Positions 1 through 9,520 of a DNA stretch of 64,000 nucleotides are shown one piece after another. The position numbers and the translations under genes are program-made. The stretch is from contig JAZHRO010000003.1 in NCBI GenBank assembly GCA_037157565.1, forward strand, positions 45,211,001-45,275,000, read 5' to 3'. The notes below the pieces were generated by a model. That model made no database searches. It had not been told where the DNA came from and saw only the letters and a list, made by a program, of their open reading frames with translations. The DNA comes from Thalassia testudinum (Eukaryota > Streptophyta > Magnoliopsida > Alismatales > Hydrocharitaceae). The first letter of the stretch is position 1. Every line of letters begins with the position of its first letter.

Positions 1-862
1 CGGAGGGTCTGCAGGAGGGCGCGCGGTTGTGCGTGGGCGGTGGTCTGCAGGAGGGCGCTTGCGCGGTGGTCTGCAGGCGGTTGGCGTGTGCGGTGGAAGC
101 TGGCGTGGGCGGAGGGTCTGCGGAGGGCGCTGGCGCGGTGGAAGCTGCAAGCTGGTCTGCAGGCGTTGGAGGAGAGCGGGTAACTTCATCTTAAGTTACT
201 GAGAGGGTGGCTGATCAGTAGCTCGGTGGTGGTGGTCTGCGACGACGGCGAGGGTGTTGCACGCTAAGGTGCTCACGGTAATGCAGGCGAGCTCCGGATG
301 GCGGTGTGGCCTGTCACACCACACGCCCACGGTGGTGGAGACTCGCCGCCATGGTAGAGGCCGGCAGTATGGAGTGGAAGAGAGAGGTTCTCTCTGCACA
401 GTGGTGGGTCGGTGGCGGAGGCCTCCTGAGCTCGGCTGCCTCCCTGCTCCTTTTGTAGTGTCTTGAACAAATTTGAAATCAGCGGCCGACCAGATCCACC
501 ATATCCGCTCCCCCTTGAATGGCTCCTTCACTGCATCACCCGGGCGTTTGAGCGGCAGCCAGCAGTTCTGAAAGAAGACGAATAAAGAAAATATTATTAA
601 AATATTAGGGTTATTTATGTATAGACCCTCAACTTCTATGTTAATAAAAACAATATACCTAATTGGTTATCTAATTAGATGAATGCTATTTTAAGCTAAT
701 TCTAAATGCACTTAAGATATGAATGCAATGTATGGATTATGTAATTAGATTAAAACTATGAATTAATCTATTTACATCCTAATTTATACTAAATAAATGT
801 TAGAATTAACCTAATGTGTAGGCACTTAAATACTTAAATAGCCCACAACTGTGGGCTAATCA
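1..862 (-). repeat. 3' LTR of outer element (partial)
   Basis: This matches 23482-24367 with about five substitutions and lacks 24 bp of a palindrome present in the other copy (around 175-180 here, 23668-23695 there). On the minus strand the LTR begins TGATTAGCCCACAG, a hairpin, at 862. Positions 1-175 are GC-rich minisatellite, 190-540 is GC-rich, and 560-862 is AT-rich. A TATA-like CTACAAAAGG lies on the minus strand near 450-460. Confidence 0.9.
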
Positions 863-901
863 AATACCCCCATGCCTAGTTTTTGCTAGTCCCTAGCAAA
901 A
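863..901 (-). promoter_or_regulatory. Polypurine tract and upstream stem-loop of outer element
   Basis: On the minus strand this reads as a perfect 9-bp stem (881-889 with 893-901, TTTTGCTAG/CTAGCAAAA) followed by ACTAGGCATGGGGGTATT, ending at the 3' LTR. This is the expected place for the plus-strand primer of reverse transcription. The same arrangement precedes the 3' LTR of the inner, Athila-like and pol-bearing elements. Confidence 0.8.
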
Positions 902-1963
902 TTAAGCGAAACCTAGCACTCTAAGTAGACTAGTCAACTCACTTAGTCTTCCTTCAGAAGCATATTAAGTTCAGGTTCTAAACCCAAGGTTCCTAAGTAG
1001 TTGCTAAGTTACAGACTAGGTCGGCTAAAGACGAGTTGCAAGCACAAGTTTCCTTGATTTCTGACTCTACCCTAAAGTTTATTGATCCCTGAGATTAAAG
1101 CATCCGTGCTTTTGCATTGGTCCGAGTTATTTGAGTTAAAGGAATTTTTTTTTTAATATATACTTTTTTTTTTTTGTTTGATTCTTCTAAGTTTAACATC
1201 AGATCAGCTATCAACACGGTTTGTGTCGGATTCATTGTCCCCATTACCATACCTCGAAGGGTGCCTGGCTTTCGATGCTTCGAGATAGCACCGCCCATAA
1301 CGACCCCAAGAACTCCTGGCAATCGACACTTCGGGATAGTATCGCCCATGGATTTCTTAAGCGAATTCAGGCCTATGGCAATCGGCACTTCGAGATAGAG
1401 CCGCCCATGGTACCTGAACCGCGCAATGCGCTTACATGCCCCCAGTAGGATGGATATCCTAAGAGACAAGCGCTGAGGAGGTAATATGTTATCATCGCAT
1501 CCTCAAGGTGAGTATATACTCGACCTCTCCTGCGGCGGGAACTCTTCCAATCAAAATGTGTTTTCAAGCCTCTCTTAAGCCAAAACTAAGAGAACCAAAT
1601 CTCTTTTCAGAAATTAAGTTAATTACCAGACCAAGTGTGAAAAATTTGGATGCTTGGGTTACAAGGACCCGTAAACCAAAAGGTAGAATAAGACTCCAGG
1701 TACTACCCCACCTTTTAACTCAAACCCTAGCTTCCCTTCCTCAACCTCTTGAAGAATGATCCGCAACTTAACTCCTACTTAAGTTTTTAAGTCCACAAAG
1801 GACCCTAAAGGTCTAAAGCTAGTAGCTTATTTAGCTTCTAAAGTTTGACCCTAGAATTAATTTAGTCTACGCTAGAGTTTTGATTTGCTTAAGAATGCAG
1901 GACTTAGCCAGTTAAGCTCAAAACTTTTTTTTTTTTTTATATGTACAAATGTATGCAATTATG
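902..1963 (-). other. 3' non-coding region of outer element, with three repeats
   Basis: This region lies between the ORF and the terminal polypurine tract. It contains three degenerate copies of a unit of about 58 bp (near 1270-1300, 1322-1351 and 1380-1410). Each has the core CTTCGAGATAG followed by a CGCCCATGG-like end. A short hairpin-forming AAAGCA(T/C)CCGTGCTTT follows near 1094-1112. Related repeats and the same hairpin occur at the same place in the inner element (8430-8580) and the pol-bearing element (56399-56545). No ORF here is convincing. Confidence 0.7.
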
Positions 1964-3961
1964 CTATGTATATCCCCAAGTACACCCCCCCATGCCTAAA
2001 ATCTGCAATGTCCTCATTGCATAGAAGGATATTACCTGGGTCAAAGTTGGGCTGAATAGCCGAAGAACCTGTAAATAAGGTTCAAGAATTGCAGAAATAG
2101 GCCCTAAAAATGAGCAAAGCAAAGTTGGCCTAGAAAATAGGTAACCTAGGATGTTGGCGAGCTGATGATGAATCCCGATAGCAAATGCTCGCCCAACTAA
2201 AATGGGAATGAAATCTTCCCAGGTCACCAGAAGAGGTTCTAAAGGATAAACAGTTAAAATAACCTCCAAAGGGGTAGGGGTAGGATGACAAGGATCCTCC
2301 AAAAAGAATGGGGAAGGAATGGTATAGAGATAAACCCCCAGGGTAATGGACTGACTAAAGAAATCATCAATCCATACCCGATACTCCATTATAGAAAATA
2401 TTGGTCTGTTAAGCCCCCTAGTCAGAACAAAAATGAGCAATTCTCTAAGGCAAGGATCGTCTAGGGTGTCCAAGTTACGAGGTTGTGGGATGGCCATAAG
2501 ATCTAGGTTGGGTTTAATCAGCTTGGTGTCCATCCCAAACACTCTTTCTAAATCCTCAATTTCATCCCTAGCATTCCTTGCACCATCACGTGGATCTTCC
2601 TGCTCTTCATCAGGAGTCATAATTTCGCTTTCAGATATAAGCGAATCAGAGGGTGACTTCGAAGTGAATGAAGGCAGGTTGGAAGCAACAGATCTAGGGA
2701 TTATCCTATCAATGTCATCCCCAGGTTTTTGTTCTTTACTCAAATCTTCCCCGGAGTCTATATGTGAATCCACATAAATCTTAGAAATTGCTTCCAAATT
2801 TTCCATCATTTTATCATGAGGAGAAATATCATCAATGGGTGTGCCAAGGAAACCTAATTTGGTCAAATTTGTGACATCCTCAGGGGCTAACTCTTCAAAT
2901 AATACATAATCACCCTTAGTGTCACTCCAAATCTTGAATGTAGGTTCCTCATATAATTCATCTTCCTCCTCATCACACAATTCATCATGTACCCCAGGTC
3001 TAGAATCATTTAATATCTCAGCAGATCCCCTAGGGTGCTCTATCTGAGGTAAATTATTTACATTGGTTACATCAGACTCCTCAGATAGGTCAATTTCTTT
3101 AGGGTTAGGTTCCCTAAGGGTGGGTTTGAGTTCCATATCGTGATCAGAAGGGAGGGTAGGATTAACAACTTGACTTTGACCCCCTTCATCAAATGTCACG
3201 AAAATACTATCATCTGGGTCGAGGTCTTCCAATAGTACCATCATTCCCTTCTTTTGACTCCAATATAAATCAGGTGGATACTCAACCTTATCATCATCTT
3301 CCTCGGGTTGCCACCATTCTTCATCCAATGCATAGCTACTTTCATGTGTTTTTTCCTCCCACCTAAAGTGTAGATCTCTCAAGGAAGTGTCATCTAATGG
3401 GGAGGTTTCAAAATCGATCCTCGAAAAGTAGCTATTCTCCCCAGAATTTCCCTTCAACTTAAAGTGTAGCTTTCCCACGGGAGATGCATCTATTGTAGAG
3501 GGGTGTACGTCATCGTCAATGGGGTAGATTGGGTGGCTAATTTCATCTCTTTCTTGTTGGCCTGCTCTCAAAGATTCTCCTAACAATTCACTCATTTCAT
3601 TTTGCATTTTCTGTATTTCCATCTTCAAAGAGGAGAGGTCATTTCTATCATAAGAGAAGTCAGGCTCAGACTTATAGTACCCAGGAGTGTTTGTCCAACC
3701 ATTATAAGTTTTCAGGGAGGGTGGGTTGGGTATTTCTTTGGTATGTGGGATATTGGGCAAAGCAAATCTCGCTCCTGAGTTCTGCTCACTAATTTGGGGC
3801 TTAACTAGGCCAATACTCCTATAATAGGAGTAAAACGGATCCCAATGATTGTCATTATGTCCATCAAGGAATGGACCATCTCGGCGTCTGGGATCGAAGG
3901 ATGCAGAGTGGGGGTGAGGGTGTGGGCAAGATGTGAAAGGATGAAAATCAATGTGGTCCAT
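1964..3961 (-). CDS. Unknown 665-aa protein of outer non-autonomous retrotransposon
   Basis: This is a 665-codon open frame, the only long ORF of the outer element, and I do not recognise the protein. The N-terminus is His/Pro-rich with several aromatic residues. A likely coiled coil spans about residues 103-135. The central part is strongly acidic. Two modules there align without gaps (residues 234-250 and 345-361) on the pattern W-S-x2-K-G-x2-V-L-x-E-x-L-x-P-x-D, and two LHF(K/R) segments start at 165 and 197. The last 120 residues are hydrophobic and Pro-rich, with GIHHQ near 596-600 and PTLL near 612. The inner-element ORF has a similar GLHHQ...PTRLL tail. No Gag zinc knuckle, protease, RT or integrase motif is visible. 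The extreme C-terminus is read through the upstream polypurine tract (1983-1998), so the true end may be shorter. A chance open frame this long in a young element is unlikely, but the function is unknown. Confidence 0.65.
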   Translation of the reverse strand: MDHIDFHPFTSCPHPHPHSASFDPRRRDGPFLDGHNDNHWDPFYSYYRSIGLVKPQISEQNSGARFALPNIPHTKEIPNPPSLKTYNGWTNTPGYYKSEPDFSYDRNDLSSLKMEIQKMQNEMSELLGESLRAGQQERDEISHPIYPIDDDVHPSTIDASPVGKLHFKLKGNSGENSYFSRIDFETSPLDDTSLRDLHFRWEEKTHESSYALDEEWWQPEEDDDKVEYPPDLYWSQKKGMMVLLEDLDPDDSIFVTFDEGGQSQVVNPTLPSDHDMELKPTLREPNPKEIDLSEESDVTNVNNLPQIEHPRGSAEILNDSRPGVHDELCDEEEDELYEEPTFKIWSDTKGDYVLFEELAPEDVTNLTKLGFLGTPIDDISPHDKMMENLEAISKIYVDSHIDSGEDLSKEQKPGDDIDRIIPRSVASNLPSFTSKSPSDSLISESEIMTPDEEQEDPRDGARNARDEIEDLERVFGMDTKLIKPNLDLMAIPQPRNLDTLDDPCLRELLIFVLTRGLNRPIFSIMEYRVWIDDFFSQSITLGVYLYTIPSPFFLEDPCHPTPTPLEVILTVYPLEPLLVTWEDFIPILVGRAFAIGIHHQLANILGYLFSRPTLLCSFLGPISAILEPYLQVLRLFSPTLTQVISFYAMRTLQILGMGGCTWGYT
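1983..1998 (-). promoter_or_regulatory. Second (upstream) polypurine tract of outer element
   Basis: On the minus strand this reads TTAGGCATGGGGGGGTGTA, preceded by AATGAGGACATTGCA. It lies about 1.1 kb upstream of the terminal tract at 863. The same AGGACATT-GCATGGGGG block recurs in the inner element (9255-9268), the pol-bearing element (55644-55658) and, weaker, the Athila-like element (35371-35385). The role of a second plus-strand primer is inferred. Confidence 0.6.
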
Positions 3962-5148
3962 TCTAACTCACACTTCAATCAGAATTCCCCAAGCAAGACA
4001 CAATTCAAAAAGGACCTTTTAGGTCTTTCCCAATTTAGGCTTTTGATTTTAAGTCAGATTGCAGGTGACAATACAATTTGTTCAATCAATTTACGTGCCT
4101 ATTGTCGACCTACGGCTCGCCTAAAAAGACCTAGTTGGAGCTTAGGTGTTCTTCCCTAAATCTCAAATGGTCAAGTAAATCCAAAGACGGAAGATCGAGG
4201 GATGCAAGTAGGCCTAAGCCTTCCTTTGAAGCTGTGCTTTCACGGTGCTCCTCAACTACCCCCAAAAATCCGTGACAGGGTATCCCCCTCTTTGGATTTA
4301 CAAAACCTTTGATCTCAAGTTCCGAACACTTCAAAATCCAACGAAAGGAGGGCTCTTGTCCTAGTATTTCCAAACCTAAGGAGTGTCTAGAAGCGTGCCG
4401 TGGTGCAAGTGAAATAAGTGTGCATACACCGTCAAAGATTTTGAACTTTGAATCGCACGCCAAGTTTGAAAATCAAATCCTTGGTTTTTAAAATGTCCTT
4501 CCTTTAATTAGTCCTTTTTCTAAAGAAAATATGTGACCACTTGTTAGATTTATTCAGTACAGATTAGGTGGTCTTCGCATTAAATCCCAAATGCAATGCG
4601 TGATCAAAAATAGGATGCAAAGTAAGAGAATGCGTACCTTGCCTCCAGCGATCTTCGATGCAAAAATGCACGCAATGCAGAAAAGCAAATCTAGAGGCTG
4701 CTCATACAGACCTAAATGGTTCGTCCTAGGGCAGGCAACTTCTAGCAGGCAGCTCATTCTTTTTCTTTTTCTATTTTTTTTTTAGAACTACTTATGCACA
4801 AGCAAATAAAAGAAATAATAAAAAAAAAAGAAACCTAAATCTAAAGAAAAGGGAACAGGCTCCCAAAAATTACCCAACACGGGTCCAAAACAAAATCGGG
4901 GAACAAACCCCTCAAAATTTACCCCAGAACAAGGGTTTCAAACTAACTGTAATGAAAAATTAAGTCTTCAGTCTTAATTCTATTCTAATTAAATTAGCGA
5001 TTAAATACAATGGTGTCCGTCGCATCCTCATCCTTCTCCTCCTTTCAAAATTGCTTGTCCACTTCTCGTCTGGCGACGTCAAGGGTCGCCTCTCACAGTG
5101 GCTGATTCTTGCACAAAATTTCTCGCACAGAAAAGAAAATAATAGATG
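3962..5148 (-). other. 5' leader of outer element (part downstream of the inner insertion)
   Basis: This is sequence between the inner insertion and the ORF start. It is AT-rich with homopolymer runs near 4760-4850. I see no gene, conserved domain or RNA here. The remaining leader next to the primer site is 22665-22724. Confidence 0.6.
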
Positions 5149-5153
5149 GTCAA
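5149..5153. repeat. Target-site duplication GTCAA (left copy) of the inner complex
   Basis: GTCAA sits immediately left of the LTR end TGGAGTCGG and is repeated at 22660-22664 right after the distal LTR. A single 5-bp duplication round the whole 17.5 kb shows that one insertion event founded the three-LTR structure. Confidence 0.9.
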
Positions 5154-6779
5154 TGGAGTCGGTTGGTTTGACGACCGGGTTTTAGTTTGTTATAACGTTG
5201 TAGTAAAGCCGGTTATTACCAACATTTCAAATATATAAATTTTTTACTCGGAAAATAAAAGAGTTCCCGAGGTCGAACTCAGGGAGCAAGTTGTATTCTA
5301 GAGATATACAAGTTTCTTTTACAAAATAAAGAAAGAGAGAGGGAAAGAATTTGTTGTTCTCTTTGTTTTCTCCTCGTGATGTTCTTCTTTCTTTCTTTCT
5401 TCAGATCTCCTTCTTCTTCTTTGTTCTGCAGAGGTGATGCTCCTCTTCAGATCTCCTTCTTCTTCTTCCTTGGTTTCTGTCTTGGCCTCTCTTCTTCTTT
5501 TTCTGCAGTCTCTTCTGTGAAGGTTTCTTCTTCCTTGGCTCTGCTGCACTTCTTCTCTGCAGCCTTTCCTCTTCTTCTGCCTTGCTCAGCCTCTTCTTTA
5601 GAGTTTCTTCTTGTTTTTCCTCCCTGCGGCTAAGTGTCAGCTTCTTCTTTTCTTTTTCAGCCAGGGACGTCACGCGAAGCTTTCTTCCTTAGCTGCTTCA
5701 GGCCGTTGTCTGATTTCCAAATCAGACGACTTAACTACCTGTTGCTACAGTTAGCTTCCTTCTTCTTCCGCGGGTCTTCTTCTTCGCCTGTGCCTGCACA
5801 CTTCAGAGTTTTTCGTCAGAGGCAAAACCTACTCTACCCTCCCCCCCCCGCGTCTCTCTCTCTCTCTGAAACCACTCTTGGGAAAGCTCTCCCAGAGCTA
5901 CCGGGTAACCGGGTTCGGGTCAGGCCCAGGTCCAGGCCCACCGGCGTGCGTGGTGGGCGAGGAGTGCAGGTCAGTCTTGAGTCGGGTCGGGTCGGTTCGG
6001 GTCAGGTCCGCGGGGCGTGAGCGCGGACGAGACCGGGTAACCGGGCGGGTGAAGGGGACCTCACCCCGTGTGCTGAGGCAGTAATCCTTCAGCACTTTTG
6101 CATCTTATGTCGCTGCGGCTCTTCAGGCGTTTCCGAGGTGGGACTAAATGGCCCACCTCAATTGCACGCCCGCAGTGGGGAATTCAGCAGGAGATGGCGG
6201 CATCACGCGAAGCTTTCTTCCTTAGCTGCGAACCTGGTGTTTTGCCAAAACTCCTCGCAAGGCCTGGGAGTTGAATCTGGGCTTGGCGCTGAGCGTGGCA
6301 CGCCTGTAGCTGCAGGCGGAAGCAGTTCCTCCTGCGCGGCAATGGCGGCGGAGGTCGGGTGGCCTGTCCACAAGAAAATGGCCTCTCGGCCTAATCAGAG
6401 AGTGCCAGGAGCTTCGCCAGGGTGCGGCGAAGCTCGTGTGGGTGGTGGCGAGGCGCGGGGCGGCGTGCGAGGGCTGCCCTAGGTCGGACTGTGGGTCGGA
6501 GGATGGGTCTGTTCGGTGGAGTTGCAGAGGGTGATGTGGGGGAAGTGGCAGGGCGGAGGTTGATCAGGGTGAGGAGGCGGAGGTCCTGCGGTGGTCGGCG
6601 AGCCGTGTGGGTCGCTGAGGTGATGGGAGCGGCTCGCCGGAGGGTGGTCGGAGGCGAAGGGGGTGAAGGTGGTCAGGGTCGGTCGAGGGCTTAATTGAAT
6701 AAATTGAAAGCGGGGAAAGAAAGAGGAGAAGAAGGGGAGTAGCTCTAGCTTACTTGCAGGGACGAAGGGGGAGGAACAG

Positions 6780-6804
6780 GGCGACAGTCGTATCGACTGT
6801 CGCC
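6780..6804 (-). other. Hairpin downstream of the LTR A promoter
   Basis: This is an 11-bp inverted repeat, GGCGACAGTCG/CGACTGTCGCC, with a 3-nt loop. It is about 250 nt downstream of the TATA box on the minus strand, so it would lie in the leader RNA. LTRs B and C carry it as well (about 14116-14140 and 21455-21479). Confidence 0.5.
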
Positions 6805-7050
6805 GGAGAAGACGATGCTCAGGGAAAGGGGCGGCGGCGAGCAGAGAGCCGGAGAGACGCCAGCTGGGTACGGCGTGGCGCGGGAAGAGCAGGGGAGGAA
6901 GTCTCTGCTGCTGGTATTGCGGCAGAGCGAAGAGGTGGAGGGGGAGGAAACCGCCGGAGCTGGTGAGCGTCTGCCGGAGGAAGAAGAGAAGAAAGTTGGG
7001 GATTTTCTCCGTCAGATCCAGGCTGCCTCGGTCGGTGGAGCAACGGGGGG

Positions 7051-7058
7051 TATTTATA
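7051..7058 (-). promoter_or_regulatory. TATA box of LTR A
   Basis: The minus strand reads CCCTATAAATACCCC, about 930 bp from the LTR start. The pol-bearing relative has CTATAAAAGG at 57928-57937, about 936 bp from its own LTR start. The equal offset supports a real promoter. Confidence 0.7.
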
Positions 7059-7130
7059 GGGATCAAACAGGGAGGAAGGCGGAGGGAGACGACGTGTCTC
7101 CCTCGCCGGAGGATGGTCGGAAACAAGAAC

Positions 7131-7164
7131 CCATACCGTCCGTGCGTTCTCACGGACGGTATGG
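7131..7164. other. 14-bp-stem hairpin upstream of the LTR A TATA box
   Basis: CCATACCGTCCGTG and CACGGACGGTATGG form a perfect inverted repeat with a 6-nt loop, about 75 bp upstream of the minus-strand TATA box. It is kept in LTR B (14467-14500) and LTR C (21806-21839). Only the loop varies (CGTTCT or CGTTCG). Confidence 0.7.
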
Positions 7165-7984
7165 TGGGTTACAACGACCAGGGGGGTGTCCCTGCGACGG
7201 CTGACGACGCAGGGCACCCCCGGTTTACTTGCCAGGTCCCCCACCTCACCCTACGCGGCGCCATGCTCCGCGCAAGGTCGCCGGAGCATGGTGCTGGCAG
7301 GTTTTGCAGGAGGGACTTGATTGCAAAGAACGAAGGAGAGTTAGGGGCCAAAATGCGAGGGTTCAAAAGTTGAGGGCCAAAGAGTAAATATATGAGGACC
7401 AAAGTGTAAAGTCGGTCAAGGAGGTTTCTTCTTAGGCTCAAGTTTTTATACATGACTAATTAGGACCTAAGGAATCTGATGGTGAATTTCATTTTCATAT
7501 TAAACCTTGTTTGACCGGTCAATTTGCGCAAAAACCCAAATTAAGTTATTAATTGGGCATGGTTCTCAATGTAGGTCAAAATGGGTTCTAAAGGCCAAAT
7601 TGAAGGTTCTAAACCCTAGAGATTATTTTTCTATGAATTTTAGAGGGTTTATTCTATTTTTACTTTGCCTCGAACCTTGTGAATTGAAGTGGGTTGTTTT
7701 AGGGTTACAGATTTATCATTTAGTTTCTTAGAAGTGCTGTAGCCCTTGCTAGATCATCTCATCCCACTTTTATTCTTATTAAGCTGCTTTGACCTATGTT
7801 TGGGCCCTTAATTTCCCTGTATGCAGATTATACTGGTAAAATTGCATTTTTACCCCTTATGACTTGTTTTCTTCTCAAACTCAGAATTCTCTGAGTTAAG
7901 CCTTTCCTTGAGATATGTAGGAGCTTTTATCCTTTGTATTAGGTCAAAATGAGCTAGTTATGGCTCATGATGAGGTTCTCATCA

Positions 7985-8022
7985 TACCCCCATGCCTAGC
8001 TTTTGCTAGTCCCTTAGCAAAA
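7985..8022 (-). promoter_or_regulatory. Terminal polypurine tract and stem-loop, inner copy 1
   Basis: On the minus strand the stem TTTTGCTA/TAGCAAAA (8001-8008 with 8015-8022) is followed by GCTAGGCATGGGGGTA, which abuts the LTR at 7984. Confidence 0.8.
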
Positions 8023-9520
8023 ACTTAAGGTTTCAACCCTTGTTCTAGACCATGAAGTTTTTAATAGTTTTAGATAAGTGCCTTTTTTTATTTGAGCATA
8101 GATTAGGTTAGAATGCTGACCATAGGCCTAAAAGGTACTCTAGTACCAATCAAGATCCAAATCTGTCTAGCCTTAGCCTCAGTCTTTTAGCAAAGGTTTT
8201 TAAGGTCCACAAGAACTAACGTAAGGTTTATTGGACTTCGTGGTTAAAGCACCCGTGCTTGAAATGATTTTAGCCCTGGCTCAGTTCGCAGTGCGTTTTG
8301 TAAGAGAGAGATAGAAAGTTTTTCTGTTTGGAGAGTTTTCTCTCTCTTTTTCTTTTTAGTTCTAGCCTAGGATTGGCTTTTCAACACGGTCTGTATCAGA
8401 TTCCTTGCTCCCATCATCAATCCTCAAGGGTTCCTGGCGATCGATGCTTCGAGATAGCACCGCCCATGGCAACCCCCGGAACCCTGGCTATTGAGATTTC
8501 GAGATAATCCCATCCATGGTATTCCGTGGCCGAATCCAGACCCTGGCAATTGACACTTCGAGATAATGCCATCCATGGAATCTGAACCAGCAGAGTGCTT
8601 ACATGCCCCCAGTAGGATATGTAAATATCCTAAGAGACAAGCACCGAGGAGATGATATTTTGTTACGCATCTTCGAGGGGATTTCCCACCTCTCTGCGCT
8701 GGGAACTCGTCCAAATCAACTTGTGTTGATCGGCCGCTCCTATTCTAGGTGTTCTTTTCAGATTTTTGCGACGCTTCTGCGTGGTTCTGATTTTTACGCT
8801 TACTGAACCAGGCTGTGTGTGAGGTTAGGGTGCTTAGGTTACTGAGTCCCGTAAACCAAAAATTAGTTAACGAGGCCGAATACTCCCTAAGCCTTAGACC
8901 TAATACTTCAGCTTTTCATTTTCCTCAACCTCTTGAGGAGTGTCCAGATCTTAATGGGTACTAAGAGTCTATTCAAGAATGCCTAAGGTTTGCATTCTTT
9001 ACTAATCTTATTGTGCACTTTTCTTGAATGAGGTCTAGAACTTAGGTTAATTCCTTAGTTCCTTACTAATGACTATCACTTTTTCTCATAATTTTGTGCT
9101 CCTTTTTCATTTTGTTTCTTTTCTCCTTCACAAAATTTTCCTTCTCCTCTTTTCCTCTTATTCTTTTTCGAAAATTTTTTTAATTTTTATGGTATTTTTG
9201 GCATATGTGAATTTTTTGTTTGAAACCTTTTCTTACAAGTTTTTGCACTTTCATACCCCCCCATGCCTAAGATTTGCAATGTCCTCATTGTAACCTAGGG
9301 GTTTTTATTCAACTAAGTTCATACATTAGGATAGCTGTTTTGATGAGTGAATGGGTCGGGGTGACTGTTGTGGACGATTTCTAATCTCAGATGCAAGCAC
9401 CTGAGGTGGAGTCGGCTGTCCTAAAGTGTGAACTTCAAGTGCAAAAAGCTGTCAGAACAAGTTTCAGGTTTTCAAAGAGAATGACGGGCTGCCTCCCGTT
9501 GAGCGCTAAATTTGATGCCT
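8023..9520 (-). other. 3' non-coding region of inner copy 1
   Basis: It has three repeats of about 58 bp near 8438-8469, 8490-8519 and 8549-8579 (core TTCGAGATA, end ATCCATGG), then an AAAGCACCCGTGCTT hairpin near 8246-8262 and an AT-rich stretch (about 9060-9250). A second polypurine tract, minus-strand TTAGGCATGGGGGGGTATG, lies at 9255-9268 after GAGGACATTGCA. The part 9285-9500 is clearly similar to 55395-55640 of the pol-bearing element. I found no gene. Confidence 0.75.
9255..9268 (-). promoter_or_regulatory. Second polypurine tract, inner copy 1
   Basis: A run of seven G in GCATGGGGGGGTATG on the minus strand, 1.27 kb upstream of the terminal tract. The flanking AGGACATTGCAAAT is shared with the related elements in the window. 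Confidence 0.6.

Larger units (their letters stand above)
5154..7984 (-). repeat. LTR A (distal 3' LTR) of inner complex, 2831 bp
   Basis: On the minus strand it begins TGATGAGAACCTCATCA and ends CCGACTCCA. Order on that strand: an AT-rich U3, a GC-rich promoter zone with hairpin and TATA (7131-7164, 7051-7058), a GC-rich region (about 5880-7050), a polypurine stretch (plus-strand TTC-rich 5370-5660), and a U5 with the motif CTCCCTGAGTTCGACCTCGG (about 5267-5293). Several GC-rich frames are open by chance. I found no gene in it. Confidence 0.92.

Noticed and set aside
5370..5660. TTC-rich tract read as a microsatellite or as a coding repeat
   Set aside because: It is the U5-side purine/pyrimidine zone of the LTR, present in all three copies and as its complement in the pol-bearing LTR (59140-59620). 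It has no clean period and no conserved protein.
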